50,972 nt of DNA from an uncultured Bacteroidales bacterium (GTDB lineage: Bacteria; Bacteroidota; Bacteroidia; Bacteroidales; UBA932): the NCBI GenBank assembly GCA_946187865.1, contig CAMHST010000010.1:1-50972 (forward strand), in the 5' to 3' direction. Below, in pieces: positions 1-8,204 of the stretch. Under the pieces are notes generated by a model. The model saw only the letters and a list, made by a program, of their open reading frames with translations, was not told the origin of the DNA and made no database searches. Numbering within the stretch: position 1 is the stretch's first letter; each line of letters opens with the position of its first letter. The translations under genes and the position numbers were made by a program.

Positions 1-73
1 GACCTATAACTCAACTTTTTTCCCAATCATTTGGAAAATCCATAAGAATAAATAATGAACTATTCCCATCCTT

Positions 74-250
74 CCTCTCCCATCTTCTTCTATTTTTGAT
101 ACAAAATCTTCACAAAACGGGAGAGGTGGTACACAAAAATGGGAGAGGTCCTTTATTTTGCCTTAGACCTCTCCCATGGAAATGAGCACAGACAAACCTG
201 TACTATATTTTGGACGGGAGAGGTCCGGAGCAAAACAACGGACCTCTCCC
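74..250. repeat. Cluster of GGGAGAGG inverted repeats downstream of a GH3 gene
   Basis: The core GGGAGAGG, or its complement CCTCTCCC, occurs six times: near 74-81 (complement), 119-126, 141-148, 168-175 (complement), 216-223 and 243-250 (complement). Two pairs form clear inverted repeats: 139-150 with 166-177 (12-bp arms, 15-nt loop) and 216-227 with 239-250 (12-bp arms, 11-nt loop). The second hairpin lies just past the stop of the minus-strand GH3 and could end its transcript, though no strong T-run follows. Otherwise 1-256 holds no credible gene; short frames here overlap the repeats. It could be a terminator cluster or a REP-like element. Confidence 0.6.
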
Positions 251-256
251 AAAAGC

Positions 257-2554
257 CTACTGTTTCAGCAACACGCGGTGGACCGGGGCCTCTGAGGCTT
301 CCACCTCAACTTCGGCCGTGCAGCGGATGTCGCGGGAGGAAGCTCCGAACAGCACATTGTACACACCGGCATCCACTTTCCAGGCCGATGCAGCCTCGTC
401 GAAGGAAGCCAGCTCGGAGAGCGGGAAGGAGAAGGTGAGGGTCTGTGTCTCGCCGGGGGCCAGTTCCTTGGACTTGGCATAGGCCTTGAGTTCCTTCACG
501 GGCTTGTCCAGGGCGCTTTCAGGGGCGCTGACATACAGCTGGACCGCTTCCTTGCCGGCCACCTGGCCGCTGTTGGTGACATTGACCATGGCGGTGATCT
601 TCTTGCCGTCATTCACCACCACCGGCAGGTCGTACTTGAAGCTGGTATAGCTGAGGCCATAGCCGAACGGATAGGAAACCGGCAGGTTCTGCTTGTCGAA
701 CCAGCGGTAACCTACGTAGATGCCCTCCTCATAGTTGGTCTGGTCCACGTCTTTCTCTCCCACATCCACCCGGCGGTTGGTGAAGTAAACGCCCGTCTCG
801 GTGTCGATGGGGAAGTTCTTGGAGGAAGCGGCATCCATCAGGTTCACGGGGAAAGTCATGGGAAGCTTGCCGGAAGGGCTCTGCACGCCGGTGAGGATGT
901 CGGTGACGGAATTGCCGCCTTCCTGTCCGGCCTGCCAGGCCAGCAGGATGGCGTCCGGAATGCTCTTCCAGGAAGCGGTTTCAATGACACCGCCTACGTT
1001 CAGCACCACCACAACCTTCTTCCCGCGGCCATGGAAGGCGGCGGTAACCTTGTTCAGCAGCTCACGCTCTTTGGCAGAGAGTTCGAAGTCGGCGCTGGTG
1101 CGGTCGAAGAATTCGCCGGAATTGCGGCCGAAAGTGATGATGGCCAAGTCGTTGTCCCTGGCCGATGCAGCGAGCTCTCCCGCGGAAGGGATCAGCTCCG
1201 TAGGACGCGGCGTGGGGTAGAAGGCCGAATACTGGCCGTCCTGGGCAGCCTTGAAAGCAGCCTCTTCATCGGCGATGTGCTTGAGATAGACGTCTTTCTT
1301 GCTCTCGTCCACGTTGAATCCGGCGTTCTTGAGGCCGTCCAGCAGGGATACGGTGTAGGCGCGGTTCACATTGCCCGAACCGGTGCCGCCGGCGATGAAA
1401 TCATAAGAGGTGCAGCCGAATACGGCCACGTCTTTCACGTCCTTAAGCGGCAGGACGCCGTTGTTCTCCAGCAGCACCATGCCTTCCAGGGCGCTCTGGC
1501 GGGTTACGGCGGCGTGGGCTTTGAGGTCCGGCTTGTTGCTGTAGGCATAGCCCTTGGCCTTGGGGCTGCGGGCGACAAGCTCCAGGCAGCGTTTCACGCA
1601 GACATCCAGCTCGGCCTCTGTAAGGGAACCGTCCTTGAGGGCGGCCATGATCTGGTCGTACTGGGTGGATGTGCCGGGCTGCAGCATATCGTTGCCGGCG
1701 GCAATCTGGGCGGCGCCGTCGTCTCCGCCGAACCAGTCGGTCATCACCAGGCCCTGGAAGCCCCATTCGTCACGCAGGACGGTGGTGAGCAGGTCCTTGC
1801 TCTGGGAGGTATAGGTGCCGTTGATCTTGTTGTAGGAGCTCATGACGGTCCAGGGCTGCGCCTCTTTCACCACAATCTCGAAGCCCTTGAGGTAGATCTC
1901 CCGCTGGGCGCGGGGCGAGATGATGGCGTTGTTGCCGGTGCGGTTGGTCTCCTGGTTGTTGAAGGCAAAATGCTTCACCGAGGTGCCCACGTCGTTCTTC
2001 TGGACGCCGCGGACATAGGCGGCAGCGGTTTTGCCAGCCACCACGGGATCTTCCGAGTAGTACTCGAAGTTGCGGCCGTTCAGGGGATGGCGGTGGATGT
2101 TCAGGGCCGGAGCCAGATAAACGTCGGCCCCGTACTCGTGCACCTCTTCACCCATGGATTCGCCTACGCTTTCCACCAGCTCCTGATTCCAGGTAGAGGA
2201 GAGCAGCGTGCCGATAGGGAAATGGGTGCAGTAATAGGTGTTTTCGTCTCCCTCGCGGGTGGGGTCTATCCTGAGGCCGGCAGGGCCGTCGGCCAGGACA
2301 ATGCTGGGAATGCCGAGCCGTTCGATGGGGTAGGTTGTGCCTGCAGCACCGGGAACAATGTTCTTGGTGGCACCAACGACGGCGGATTCACCGCTGGCGC
2401 CGGTCATGCCGGTACCAATCACAAAGTGGACTTTTTCTTCCAGGGTCATGGCTTTCAGGACCTGGTCAACGGAAGCTTTCCCCAATTGAGGGTCTCCGCT
2501 CTGGCAGGCGACAAAAGCCAGCGCGGCGGCGGAAAGGAGGATGGTCTTTTTCAT
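257..2554 (-). CDS. Glycoside hydrolase family 3 (beta-glucosidase/beta-xylosidase type) lipoprotein
   Basis: This is an exo-acting GH3 that removes a terminal beta-linked sugar, probably glucose or xylose, from oligosaccharides at the periplasm or outer membrane. It has 765 residues, normal for the (alpha/beta)8 barrel, alpha/beta sandwich and Fn3-like architecture. The N-terminus carries a signal with a possible lipobox (FVAC, Cys17). KHFAFNNQETNR lies in the barrel and the nucleophile is Asp273 in MTDW. The C-terminal Fn3-like domain begins near the YPFGYGLSYTSF motif. The tail ends in PVHRVLLKQ, a feature shared with the GH3 proteins at 2762 and 28222. It is divergent from the GH3 at 2762 across a 207-bp promoter region and seems monocistronic. 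The exact sugar cannot be read from the sequence. Confidence 0.93.
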   Translation of the reverse strand: MKKTILLSAAALAFVACQSGDPQLGKASVDQVLKAMTLEEKVHFVIGTGMTGASGESAVVGATKNIVPGAAGTTYPIERLGIPSIVLADGPAGLRIDPTREGDENTYYCTHFPIGTLLSSTWNQELVESVGESMGEEVHEYGADVYLAPALNIHRHPLNGRNFEYYSEDPVVAGKTAAAYVRGVQKNDVGTSVKHFAFNNQETNRTGNNAIISPRAQREIYLKGFEIVVKEAQPWTVMSSYNKINGTYTSQSKDLLTTVLRDEWGFQGLVMTDWFGGDDGAAQIAAGNDMLQPGTSTQYDQIMAALKDGSLTEAELDVCVKRCLELVARSPKAKGYAYSNKPDLKAHAAVTRQSALEGMVLLENNGVLPLKDVKDVAVFGCTSYDFIAGGTGSGNVNRAYTVSLLDGLKNAGFNVDESKKDVYLKHIADEEAAFKAAQDGQYSAFYPTPRPTELIPSAGELAASARDNDLAIITFGRNSGEFFDRTSADFELSAKERELLNKVTAAFHGRGKKVVVVLNVGGVIETASWKSIPDAILLAWQAGQEGGNSVTDILTGVQSPSGKLPMTFPVNLMDAASSKNFPIDTETGVYFTNRRVDVGEKDVDQTNYEEGIYVGYRWFDKQNLPVSYPFGYGLSYTSFKYDLPVVVNDGKKITAMVNVTNSGQVAGKEAVQLYVSAPESALDKPVKELKAYAKSKELAPGETQTLTFSFPLSELASFDEAASAWKVDAGVYNVLFGASSRDIRCTAEVEVEASEAPVHRVLLKQ

Positions 2555-2603
2555 TTTATTGTGTTTGGTTTTGGTTTATTTCGATTTTATCCTTCGATTA
2601 TTG

Positions 2604-2611
2604 CAAAGTTA
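2604..2611 (-). promoter_or_regulatory. -7 promoter element for the minus-strand GH3
   Basis: The minus strand reads TAACTTTG, matching the Bacteroidetes -7 consensus TAnnTTTG, about 50 nt before the GH3 start at 2554. No good -33 TTTG is seen at 19 bp. It lies back-to-back with the forward box at 2625-2632. Confidence 0.55.
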
Positions 2612-2624
2612 CTATATTTTTCAT

Positions 2625-2632
2625 TATATTTG
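2625..2632 (+). promoter_or_regulatory. -7 promoter element for the plus-strand GH3
   Basis: TATATTTG matches the -7 consensus; a weak TTG-containing -33 element lies near 2601. The inferred 5' leader to the ATG at 2762 is about 120 nt. A TTTCG at 2579 and a TTCG at 2593 lie upstream, but not at the exact offsets seen in three other promoters of this window. Confidence 0.55.
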
Positions 2633-2761
2633 TTGTCCCGATGTTCAAGTTGTTGTCAAATTGCATTTTTTGTAAAAATATTTGAATATTTAGACAAGCC
2701 CGCTTCGGAAATAATCATTAACTTGGTGGCGGAAAAAGACAATCTTACTAACCCTATATTT

Positions 2762-5065
2762 ATGAAAAGAATCTTTCTCTCCCTTGCCGCTGTGAGCGTA
2801 GCCCTTGTGGCCGCCGCACAGCCTCAGCTCCGAAAGGACAACATCGACGAAGTGCTGAAGGCCATGACCCTTCAGGAGAAAGCCACCCTGCTGGTAGGCG
2901 GCGCCCGTGCCGCCATGGTGAACGGTGTCACCTCCGGCCAGGCCTGGCAGGTTCCCGGCGCCGCCGGCAACACCCGCCCCATCGAGCGTCTGGGCATTCC
3001 CGGTACCGTTCTGGCCGACGGCCCTGCCGGCCTGCGCATTTCCCCTACCCGCCAGGGCGACAGCAACACGTACTACTGCACCGGTTTCCCCGTGGGAACG
3101 CTGCTGGCCAGCTCCTGGGACCTGAACCTGGTGGAGGAAGTGACCACCGCCATGGGCAACGAGGTCAAGGAATACGGCGTGGACGTACTCCTGGCCCCGG
3201 GTATGAACATTCACCGCAACCCGCTGTGCGGCCGTAACTTCGAGTACTTCTCCGAGGATCCGCTCCTGTCCGGCAAAATGGCCGCCGCTTATGTGCGCGG
3301 TATCCAGAGCAACGGTGTGGGCACTTCCATCAAGCACTACGCCGCCAACAACCAGGAGACCAACCGCAACGAGAACGACGCCATCATCTCCCAGCGCGCC
3401 CTTCGCGAGATCTACCTGAAGAACTTCGAGATTGCCGTGAAGGAATCCGACCCCTGGACCGTCATGAGCTCCTACAACCAGCTCAACGGCGAGTACACCC
3501 AGCAGAAGGAGGGCCTCCTGACCACCGTCCTGCGTGACGAGTGGGGCTTCAAGGGCATCGTGATGACCGACTGGGGCAACAAGGCCGGTACCGTCAAGAG
3601 CGCCAAGGCCGGCAACGACCTGATGGAGCCCGGCAACCAGAACGAGATCGACCGCATCATCGCCGGTGTGCAGGACGGTTCCATCTCCCAGGAAGAACTG
3701 GACCGCAACGTGCGCAACATGCTCAATTACATTGTCCGCACCCCGCGCTTCAACAAATACAAGTTTTCCAACAAGCCGGACCTGAAAGCCCACGCCGCCG
3801 TGGCCCGCAAGGCCGCCGGTGAGGCCATGGTCCTGCTGCGCAACCAGGACAGCACCCTTCCGCTCAAGGGCAACGAGAAAGTGGCCCTTTACGGTATCTC
3901 CTCCATCGACTTCGTGGCCGGCGGCACCGGCTCCGGCGATGTGAACAAAGCCTATGTCGTGAACCTGGTGGACGGCCTGAAGAACGCCGGTTTCACCCTG
4001 GACCAGAGCCTGATCGACTACTACACCGCGTTCCAGGCCTATGACAAGGCCCAGAACGCCCTGGGCGGCACCGTCAACAACTGGTTCTCCCGCCGCAAGC
4101 TCGCCGAAGTGGCCGTTCCCGCCAACGCCATCAGCAACGAGGCCCGGGCCAATGACGTGGCTATCATCTGCATCGGCCGCAACGCCGGTGAGGGCGCCGA
4201 CCGTCACATGATGGACGACTTCGAGCTCACCTCCATCGAGCGTGAACTGATCCAGAACGTGAGTGCCAGCTACCGGGCCCTGGGCAAGAAGGTTGTCGTG
4301 GTCCTGAATGTCGGTGGTGTCATCGAGACCAACTCCTGGAAGAACCTGGTGGATGCCATCCTCCTTCCCTGGTCCCCCGGCCAGGAAGGCGCCAACGCCG
4401 TGGGCGATGTGCTCACCGGCAAAGTGAACCCTTCCGGCAAGCTCCCCATGACCTTCCCCGTGAACTTCATGGACCATCCTTCCAGCGCCAACTTCCCGTA
4501 TAACTACACCCGTCCGCAGAACAACTTCGGCTTCGGCCGCGGTCCCCAGGCCAAGCAGAAAGACGTGGACTACACCAAGTACGAAGAAGGCATCTGGGTA
4601 GGTTACCGTCACTTCACCACCCGTGGCGTAGAGGTTTCCTATCCGTTCGGCTTCGGCCTCAGCTACACCAGCTTCGCCTACAGCAAGCCCGTGGTGAAAG
4701 CCAATGCCGACGGTTTCACCGCCACCATCACTGTCACCAACACCGGCAAGGTGGCCGGCAAGGAAGTGGTGGAACTCTACCTGAGCGCCCCTGCCGGCGG
4801 CCTGGAGAAGCCCGCTTGCGAGCTCAAGGCCTTCGGCAAGACCAAGGAACTCAAACCCGGTGAAAGCCAGACCCTCACCCTCAAGGTGAGTGCCTACGAG
4901 ATGGCTTCCTTCAACGAGGCCACCTCTGCCTGGGAAGCTGCCGCCGGCAACTACACCGTCCATTTCGGTGCTTCCGTGGCCGACATCCGCGCCACCGCAG
5001 CGTTCAAGCTGGCCAAGGCCCAGTCCTGGCCCGTGCACAACGTGCTGGCTCCCGTAGCCGAATAA
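2762..5065 (+). CDS. Glycoside hydrolase family 3 (beta-glucosidase/beta-xylosidase type)
   Basis: A 767-residue secreted GH3. The open frame extends far upstream, but the ATG at 2762 is chosen because it begins a proper signal peptide (MKRIFLSLAAVS, then an Ala-rich region ending in AAAQ) and lies downstream of the promoter at 2625. KHYAANNQETNR sits in the barrel, the nucleophile is Asp270 in MTDW, and YPFGFGLSYTSF opens the C-terminal Fn3-like region. Codon use is strongly biased (AAG, CGC, GGC, CTG), as expected for a highly expressed gene. It is a close paralogue of the proteins at 257-2554 and 28222-30579, sharing their C-terminal PVH-type tail. It is monocistronic with its own terminator. 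Its activity is probably on beta-glucosides or beta-xylosides; the exact sugar is not decidable. Confidence 0.94.
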   Translation: MKRIFLSLAAVSVALVAAAQPQLRKDNIDEVLKAMTLQEKATLLVGGARAAMVNGVTSGQAWQVPGAAGNTRPIERLGIPGTVLADGPAGLRISPTRQGDSNTYYCTGFPVGTLLASSWDLNLVEEVTTAMGNEVKEYGVDVLLAPGMNIHRNPLCGRNFEYFSEDPLLSGKMAAAYVRGIQSNGVGTSIKHYAANNQETNRNENDAIISQRALREIYLKNFEIAVKESDPWTVMSSYNQLNGEYTQQKEGLLTTVLRDEWGFKGIVMTDWGNKAGTVKSAKAGNDLMEPGNQNEIDRIIAGVQDGSISQEELDRNVRNMLNYIVRTPRFNKYKFSNKPDLKAHAAVARKAAGEAMVLLRNQDSTLPLKGNEKVALYGISSIDFVAGGTGSGDVNKAYVVNLVDGLKNAGFTLDQSLIDYYTAFQAYDKAQNALGGTVNNWFSRRKLAEVAVPANAISNEARANDVAIICIGRNAGEGADRHMMDDFELTSIERELIQNVSASYRALGKKVVVVLNVGGVIETNSWKNLVDAILLPWSPGQEGANAVGDVLTGKVNPSGKLPMTFPVNFMDHPSSANFPYNYTRPQNNFGFGRGPQAKQKDVDYTKYEEGIWVGYRHFTTRGVEVSYPFGFGLSYTSFAYSKPVVKANADGFTATITVTNTGKVAGKEVVELYLSAPAGGLEKPACELKAFGKTKELKPGESQTLTLKVSAYEMASFNEATSAWEAAAGNYTVHFGASVADIRATAAFKLAKAQSWPVHNVLAPVAE

Positions 5066-5085
5066 TCCCGCTTTCAGCGTTATGT

Positions 5086-5120
5086 AGGAGGTCGCCCCAA
5101 AGGGCCGGCCTCCTTTTTTT
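5086..5120 (+). terminator. Intrinsic terminator of the plus-strand GH3
   Basis: A GC-rich hairpin (AGGAGG near 5086-5091 pairs with CCTCCT near 5109-5114, with GC-rich inner pairing) is followed by a T-run. It begins 20 nt after the GH3 stop. Confidence 0.8.
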
Positions 5121-5146
5121 GCGCCTGCCCCTTTTGCGTGCCTGGT

Positions 5147-5172
5147 TAGGGTGCACTTCCAGGTGCACCCTA
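5147..5172. repeat. Perfect 10-bp inverted repeat between convergent genes
   Basis: TAGGGTGCAC (5147-5156) and GTGCACCCTA (5163-5172) form a perfect 10-bp stem with a 6-nt loop. It lies 19 bp beyond the end of the convergent minus-strand CocE-type gene and after the GH3 terminator. It may help end the minus-strand transcript, but lacks a T-run. It could also be a dispersed REP-like element. Confidence 0.6.
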
Positions 5173-5190
5173 CGGGGGGATGGAGGGAAA

Positions 5191-6936
5191 TTATGGCAGC
5201 AGGGGCAGTTCTATCCGGCTGGGATAGGGTTTGCCGGTCCAGACATGCTGCCGGGCGGTGCGTATGGCGGTCTGGGCAGACCACACCCCAGGATAGTTGC
5301 TGTGGATGCTGTATTGGGGGAAGTCGGAGGAGGAGATGTCCACGCGGATGCGGCTGCCTGGCTGCAGTTCCCAGACGATGGGCAGCATCTGAATTTCAAC
5401 AGGAACAATCTCTCCCGGGGTGTAGGTTCCGCGGTGCCCCAGTTTAGCCTTGCGGAAGGCCAGGGTGGCAATGCCTGTACGGATGTTCAGCGTGGTTCCG
5501 TCGGCCTTTTCTTCGCTGATTTTCACCGTCACGGCCGTGTCTTCACAGTCGGACGAGAACCAGATGACAGCCTTGGGCATGCCCGAGAGGGTCATAGGAT
5601 TGGTGAGGGGCTCGGAGCGGAAGAAGAGGATATCGTCCCGGTAACCGGCCGGTTTCTGCGGCTGGCTGCCCTTCCGGGTGTTGGAGTTGAAAAGGGTCTC
5701 CCCGCCTATAGAAAAGACGGGATCGGAGGGGTCGTAATCATAGGAGAGTGCCTTCCTTTTGCCGGAAGGCATGTCTTTCAGGCCGAACACCGTTCCTTCT
5801 GCTTCGCTGCTCAGGAAGAAGGTTCGGGCGTTTCCGGCGGCCGATGGCCATTCCGGCAGGGAGAGCCATTTGTCTGCACCGATGTCGTAGACTTTCACTT
5901 CGTGCACGGGCTCTTTCTCTTCGACCAGGAGCGAATAGAACCATTCGAATGTATCCAGGTTGATGTCGATGTCGTGGTCGTGCACCAGCCCATCCAGCTT
6001 GGGCGTGGTCTCGAAGCCGTGGTTCCAGCCGCCCACCAGGAGCCGGCTCCTGGCCTTGGTGGCTTCCGGCAGCAGTTCGTACCCCAGGATGGTGCCCTCC
6101 ATGTGGTGGTCGAAGTGGCCGGCGACCACGGTCATCGGAACCTGGATCTTGGGCGGAATGCTTCTGAGAAGGGCCCAGAACCCGGTGTGCCAGTAAGGAT
6201 CCGGGTAGTCCGTATGGGAGATCCAGTCTCTGTACCAGGGAATCTGCGCCCCCAGAAGGTCTTCGTCCATTGTCCGTTGGGGCATATAGCGCATTTCGTC
6301 GTAATAGGGTTTGTCACTGTCGGTCACTTCCGGCTTCCGGATGGGGACGCCGGCATTGTCGATAGCCCATGCCGTGAGGATGTCCTGCCGGAACAGGCCA
6401 CTGTTATAGGCCGACAGGTGCCGGTCTACCCCGTAATGTTCCAGATAGATGCCTTTCACTTTTTCCGGAACCGCATCGGCTACGATCCAGCTGGTGAGGC
6501 CCATGTAGGAGCAGCCCGTAAGACCGATGCTCTTGCACCAGGGAGCCTTTTGCAGCCAGTCCAGCAGGGCCAGGCCATCGGCCCGCTCGTTTACGTTAGG
6601 CTCGAAGGTGCCCTCCGATCCTCCCGTGCCCCGGCATCGCTGGACGATGACGCCGATGCCACGCTCGGCATACTGTTTGAACCCCAGCATCCAGTCGCCG
6701 AGGGGCGCATTGTTCATATACGGAGTGCGGTAGACCACCACGGGCCAGGGACCGTCGCCTTCCGGCATATACATCTGGGTAACGAGCAGGTGGCCGTCTC
6801 CTCCGGCAACCAGCGTGTCTTTATATATGCACAGATGGGAAGCGGGAAGGGAAGTGGGCACCGGGTCCAGTCCGAATATCTGGGCGGAGAGCGCTGCGGG
6901 AACTAGCAGCAAGATAAGTGAAATGAATCGTTTCAT
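5191..6936 (-). CDS. CocE/NonD (S15-type) alpha/beta-hydrolase, secreted
   Basis: A 581-residue protein with a signal peptide (hydrophobic stretch ending at SAQ), an N-terminal S15/CocE alpha/beta-hydrolase domain and a C-terminal beta-rich X-Pro dipeptidyl-peptidase-like domain. The nucleophile is probably Ser143 in GCSYMG; GYELLPEATKA and GGWNHG are typical of the family, and the His of the latter region may belong to the active site. Members cleave acyl esters, amides or X-Pro peptides, so the substrate is open; an acyl-ester role would fit the neighbouring polysaccharide genes. The gene is single, convergent with the GH3 at 2762. Its -7 box ends only a few bases before the ATG, implying an almost leaderless mRNA. 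Confidence 0.85.
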   Translation of the reverse strand: MKRFISLILLLVPAALSAQIFGLDPVPTSLPASHLCIYKDTLVAGGDGHLLVTQMYMPEGDGPWPVVVYRTPYMNNAPLGDWMLGFKQYAERGIGVIVQRCRGTGGSEGTFEPNVNERADGLALLDWLQKAPWCKSIGLTGCSYMGLTSWIVADAVPEKVKGIYLEHYGVDRHLSAYNSGLFRQDILTAWAIDNAGVPIRKPEVTDSDKPYYDEMRYMPQRTMDEDLLGAQIPWYRDWISHTDYPDPYWHTGFWALLRSIPPKIQVPMTVVAGHFDHHMEGTILGYELLPEATKARSRLLVGGWNHGFETTPKLDGLVHDHDIDINLDTFEWFYSLLVEEKEPVHEVKVYDIGADKWLSLPEWPSAAGNARTFFLSSEAEGTVFGLKDMPSGKRKALSYDYDPSDPVFSIGGETLFNSNTRKGSQPQKPAGYRDDILFFRSEPLTNPMTLSGMPKAVIWFSSDCEDTAVTVKISEEKADGTTLNIRTGIATLAFRKAKLGHRGTYTPGEIVPVEIQMLPIVWELQPGSRIRVDISSSDFPQYSIHSNYPGVWSAQTAIRTARQHVWTGKPYPSRIELPLLP

Positions 6937-6941
6937 ATCTG

Positions 6942-6949
6942 CAAAGATA
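6942..6949 (-). promoter_or_regulatory. -7 promoter element of the CocE-type gene
   Basis: The minus strand reads TATCTTTG, ending six bases before the start codon at 6936. If transcription begins a few bases downstream of the box, as usual in Bacteroidetes, the mRNA has essentially no leader. No -33 TTTG is visible at 19 bp. Confidence 0.5.
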
Positions 6950-7017
6950 CTTTAAATTGAAGATTAATGCCGGAAGATGGCGGTCATTTTTTGCGTAGAA
7001 TATTTTTTTGTAAAAAG

Positions 7018-7059
7018 TTTCGCTTTCTTTTGTTATTTACTTTCGTTTTATTATATTTG
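7018..7059 (+). promoter_or_regulatory. Promoter with two TTTCG boxes, not followed by a full gene
   Basis: TTTG at 7029-7032, a 19-bp spacer and TATATTTG at 7052-7059 form a consensus Bacteroidetes promoter. TTTCG boxes begin 34 and 11 bp before the -7 box (7018 and 7041). The same two offsets occur at the promoters of the transketolase operon (8205) and the esterase at 32243. The boxes flank or overlap the core promoter, so a repressor there would block RNA polymerase. The DeoR-type protein encoded nearby is the natural candidate, by inference. Confidence 0.7.
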
Positions 7060-7065
7060 TAGCGG

Positions 7066-7192
7066 TGGATTCGGAGTAAAACGAAATATATACCTTAATA
7101 TTATGAAAAGAATCCTCCAATAAGTACCTTCAAGTTGGTTAATAGTTAATAATGGTAAAAAGCCCGCTCCGAAGTGATTCGCAGCGGGCTTT
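7066..7192 (+). ncRNA. Possible small RNA or remnant leader transcript
   Basis: Between the promoter at 7029-7059 and the terminator at 7159-7192 a transcript of about 125 nt is expected. Its only start-to-stop frame of note is 7103-7123, encoding MKRILQ, which resembles the first residues of signal peptides in this window (for example MKRIL of SusC) and then stops. It could be a regulatory RNA, a leader peptide, or the scar of a deleted secreted-protein gene. Expression is unproven; the start is estimated from the -7 box. Confidence 0.4.
7159..7192. terminator. Bidirectional terminator hairpin
   Basis: AAAGCCCGCT (7159-7168) pairs with AGCGGGCTTT (7183-7192). The stem continues inside as CGAA/TTCG after one C-C mismatch, leaving a GTGA loop. 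A-run and T-run flanks make it usable from either side: for the short forward transcript and for the DeoR-type gene ending at 7225. Confidence 0.75.
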
Positions 7193-7224
7193 GGTTAGTA
7201 TTGGATTGGTTTGGATGGTGCAGG

Positions 7225-7983
7225 TTAGAGGAGATCCACTTTCAGTTCCCGGATGGCTTCAATCTGCGCGGGGGAGATTTTGCTGTCCGTGATGAGGGTG
7301 TCGATCAAGGACAGGCGCCCCAGCGAGGCGAAGGAGGTGATCCCGATCTTGGAGGAGTCTGCCACCAGATACACTTTGTCCGAGGCGCGGATCATGGCCG
7401 ACTTTACTACCAAGTCGCTCAGGGAGGGGTAGGTGAGCTGCAGGTCCGGGGAGATGCCGGCCGTGGCCAGGAAGCATTTGTTCACGTGGATGCCCTTGAA
7501 GGTGGCTGCGGCCATGTCTCCGGTGAGCGAGAGGGTGGGGGCTTTGAATTCCCCGCCGGAAACGATGAGGTTGATGCCCGGGTTGCCGCCCAGGATGTAG
7601 GCGATGTTCAGGGCGTTGGTGATGACGGTGAGGTTTGCGAAGCCGGTCATGAGCTTGGCGACTTCCGTGGTGGTGGAACCGGAATCCAGGATGATGGTTT
7701 CCCCCTCCTGGATCAGGGCTGCGGCCTTTCTGGCAATCTCTTTTTTCTCTTCCACCATGAGGTTTTCGTTGATGAGGGTGCCGGTGGTGGCGAAGTTCCC
7801 TACGTCTTTGAGGAATGCGCCGCCGTATTCCCGCTGTACAAAGCCCATTTTCTCCAGGGTTTCCAGGTCCTGGCGGATGGTCACTTCCGATACGTTGAAA
7901 ATCTGGGCGAGCTTTTGCACCTTGGCATGCCCGTCCTCCCTGATGAGGTTCAGGATTTCCTGTCTTCTTTGATTAAGTGCCAT
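7225..7983 (-). CDS. DeoR/GlpR-family transcriptional regulator
   Basis: A 252-residue DeoR-family protein of ordinary length. The start at 7983 (MALNQRRQEILNLI) is chosen because upstream in-frame sequence is Lys/Arg-rich and lies in the promoter region. Residues 5-55 form the winged helix-turn-helix (VSEVTIRQDLETLEKMGFVQREYGG). The rest is the sugar-phosphate-sensing DeoRC domain (LDSGSTTTEVAKLM). Such proteins usually repress sugar catabolic operons and release DNA on binding a phosphorylated sugar. It is divergent from the transketolase-led operon, so that operon is the probable target, and the effector would be a phosphosugar made by its kinase. A minus-strand TACCTTTG box at 8012-8019 is its likely promoter, with a CGAAA next to it, allowing autoregulation. 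The target assignment is inference. Confidence 0.9.
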   Translation of the reverse strand: MALNQRRQEILNLIREDGHAKVQKLAQIFNVSEVTIRQDLETLEKMGFVQREYGGAFLKDVGNFATTGTLINENLMVEEKKEIARKAAALIQEGETIILDSGSTTTEVAKLMTGFANLTVITNALNIAYILGGNPGINLIVSGGEFKAPTLSLTGDMAAATFKGIHVNKCFLATAGISPDLQLTYPSLSDLVVKSAMIRASDKVYLVADSSKIGITSFASLGRLSLIDTLITDSKISPAQIEAIRELKVDLL

Positions 7984-8011
7984 AATCCGAGGTGGTTTTA
8001 GTTTACTAATA

Positions 8012-8019
8012 CAAAGGTA
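8012..8019 (-). promoter_or_regulatory. -7 promoter element of the DeoR-type regulator
   Basis: The minus strand reads TACCTTTG, a match to TAnnTTTG, about 29 nt before the ATG at 7983. Directly upstream on the minus strand is TTTTCG (8021-8026), the same core as the putative operators of the divergent operon. Confidence 0.55.
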
Positions 8020-8131
8020 ACGAAAATCTTTTGAAATAAAAAATGACTTGCAATGTCTTCGGAAAGGAAAGATGTTTATAGATTGAATCAGGCGTTTTCG
8101 TCTTAAAAGTTTCGATTTTTTTGAAAAATAC

Positions 8132-8173
8132 TTTCGTTTTCTTTTGTTTTTTCTTTTCGATTGATTATATTTG
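8132..8173 (+). promoter_or_regulatory. Promoter and putative operators of the catabolic/SusCD operon
   Basis: TTTG at 8143-8146, 19 bp, then TATATTTG at 8166-8173 give a full Bacteroidetes promoter 31 bp before the ATG at 8205. TTTCG boxes begin at 8132 and 8155, exactly 34 and 11 bp before the -7 box; further TTTCG boxes lie at 8096 and 8110. The repeated TTTCGTTTT-like runs resemble sites of sugar-responsive DeoR-family repressors such as AgaR. GAAAAATACTTTCG at 8123-8136 is almost repeated before the esterase at 32243 (GAAAAATATTTTCG). Confidence 0.75.
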
Positions 8174-8204
8174 CAACAAAAATCGCATAACACTAAAGTC
8201 AGAT

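Noticed and set aside
139..482. Short plus-strand frames at the left edge
   Set aside because: They overlap the inverted repeats and the antisense end of a GH3; compositions are not protein-like.
1031..2761. Upstream extension of the GH3 frame starting at 1031
   Set aside because: It is antisense to the other GH3 and passes through the divergent promoter region. The signal peptide and promoter place the true start at 2762.
2690..5284. An 864-codon minus-strand frame antisense to the GH3 at 2762
   Set aside because: Same cause: strong codon bias in the real GH3. The translated product has repetitive V/G/H-rich sequence and no domain.
7103..7123. MKRILQ mini-frame as a real gene
   Set aside because: Six codons cannot be supported as a coding gene. 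It is kept only as part of the possible small RNA or gene-remnant note.
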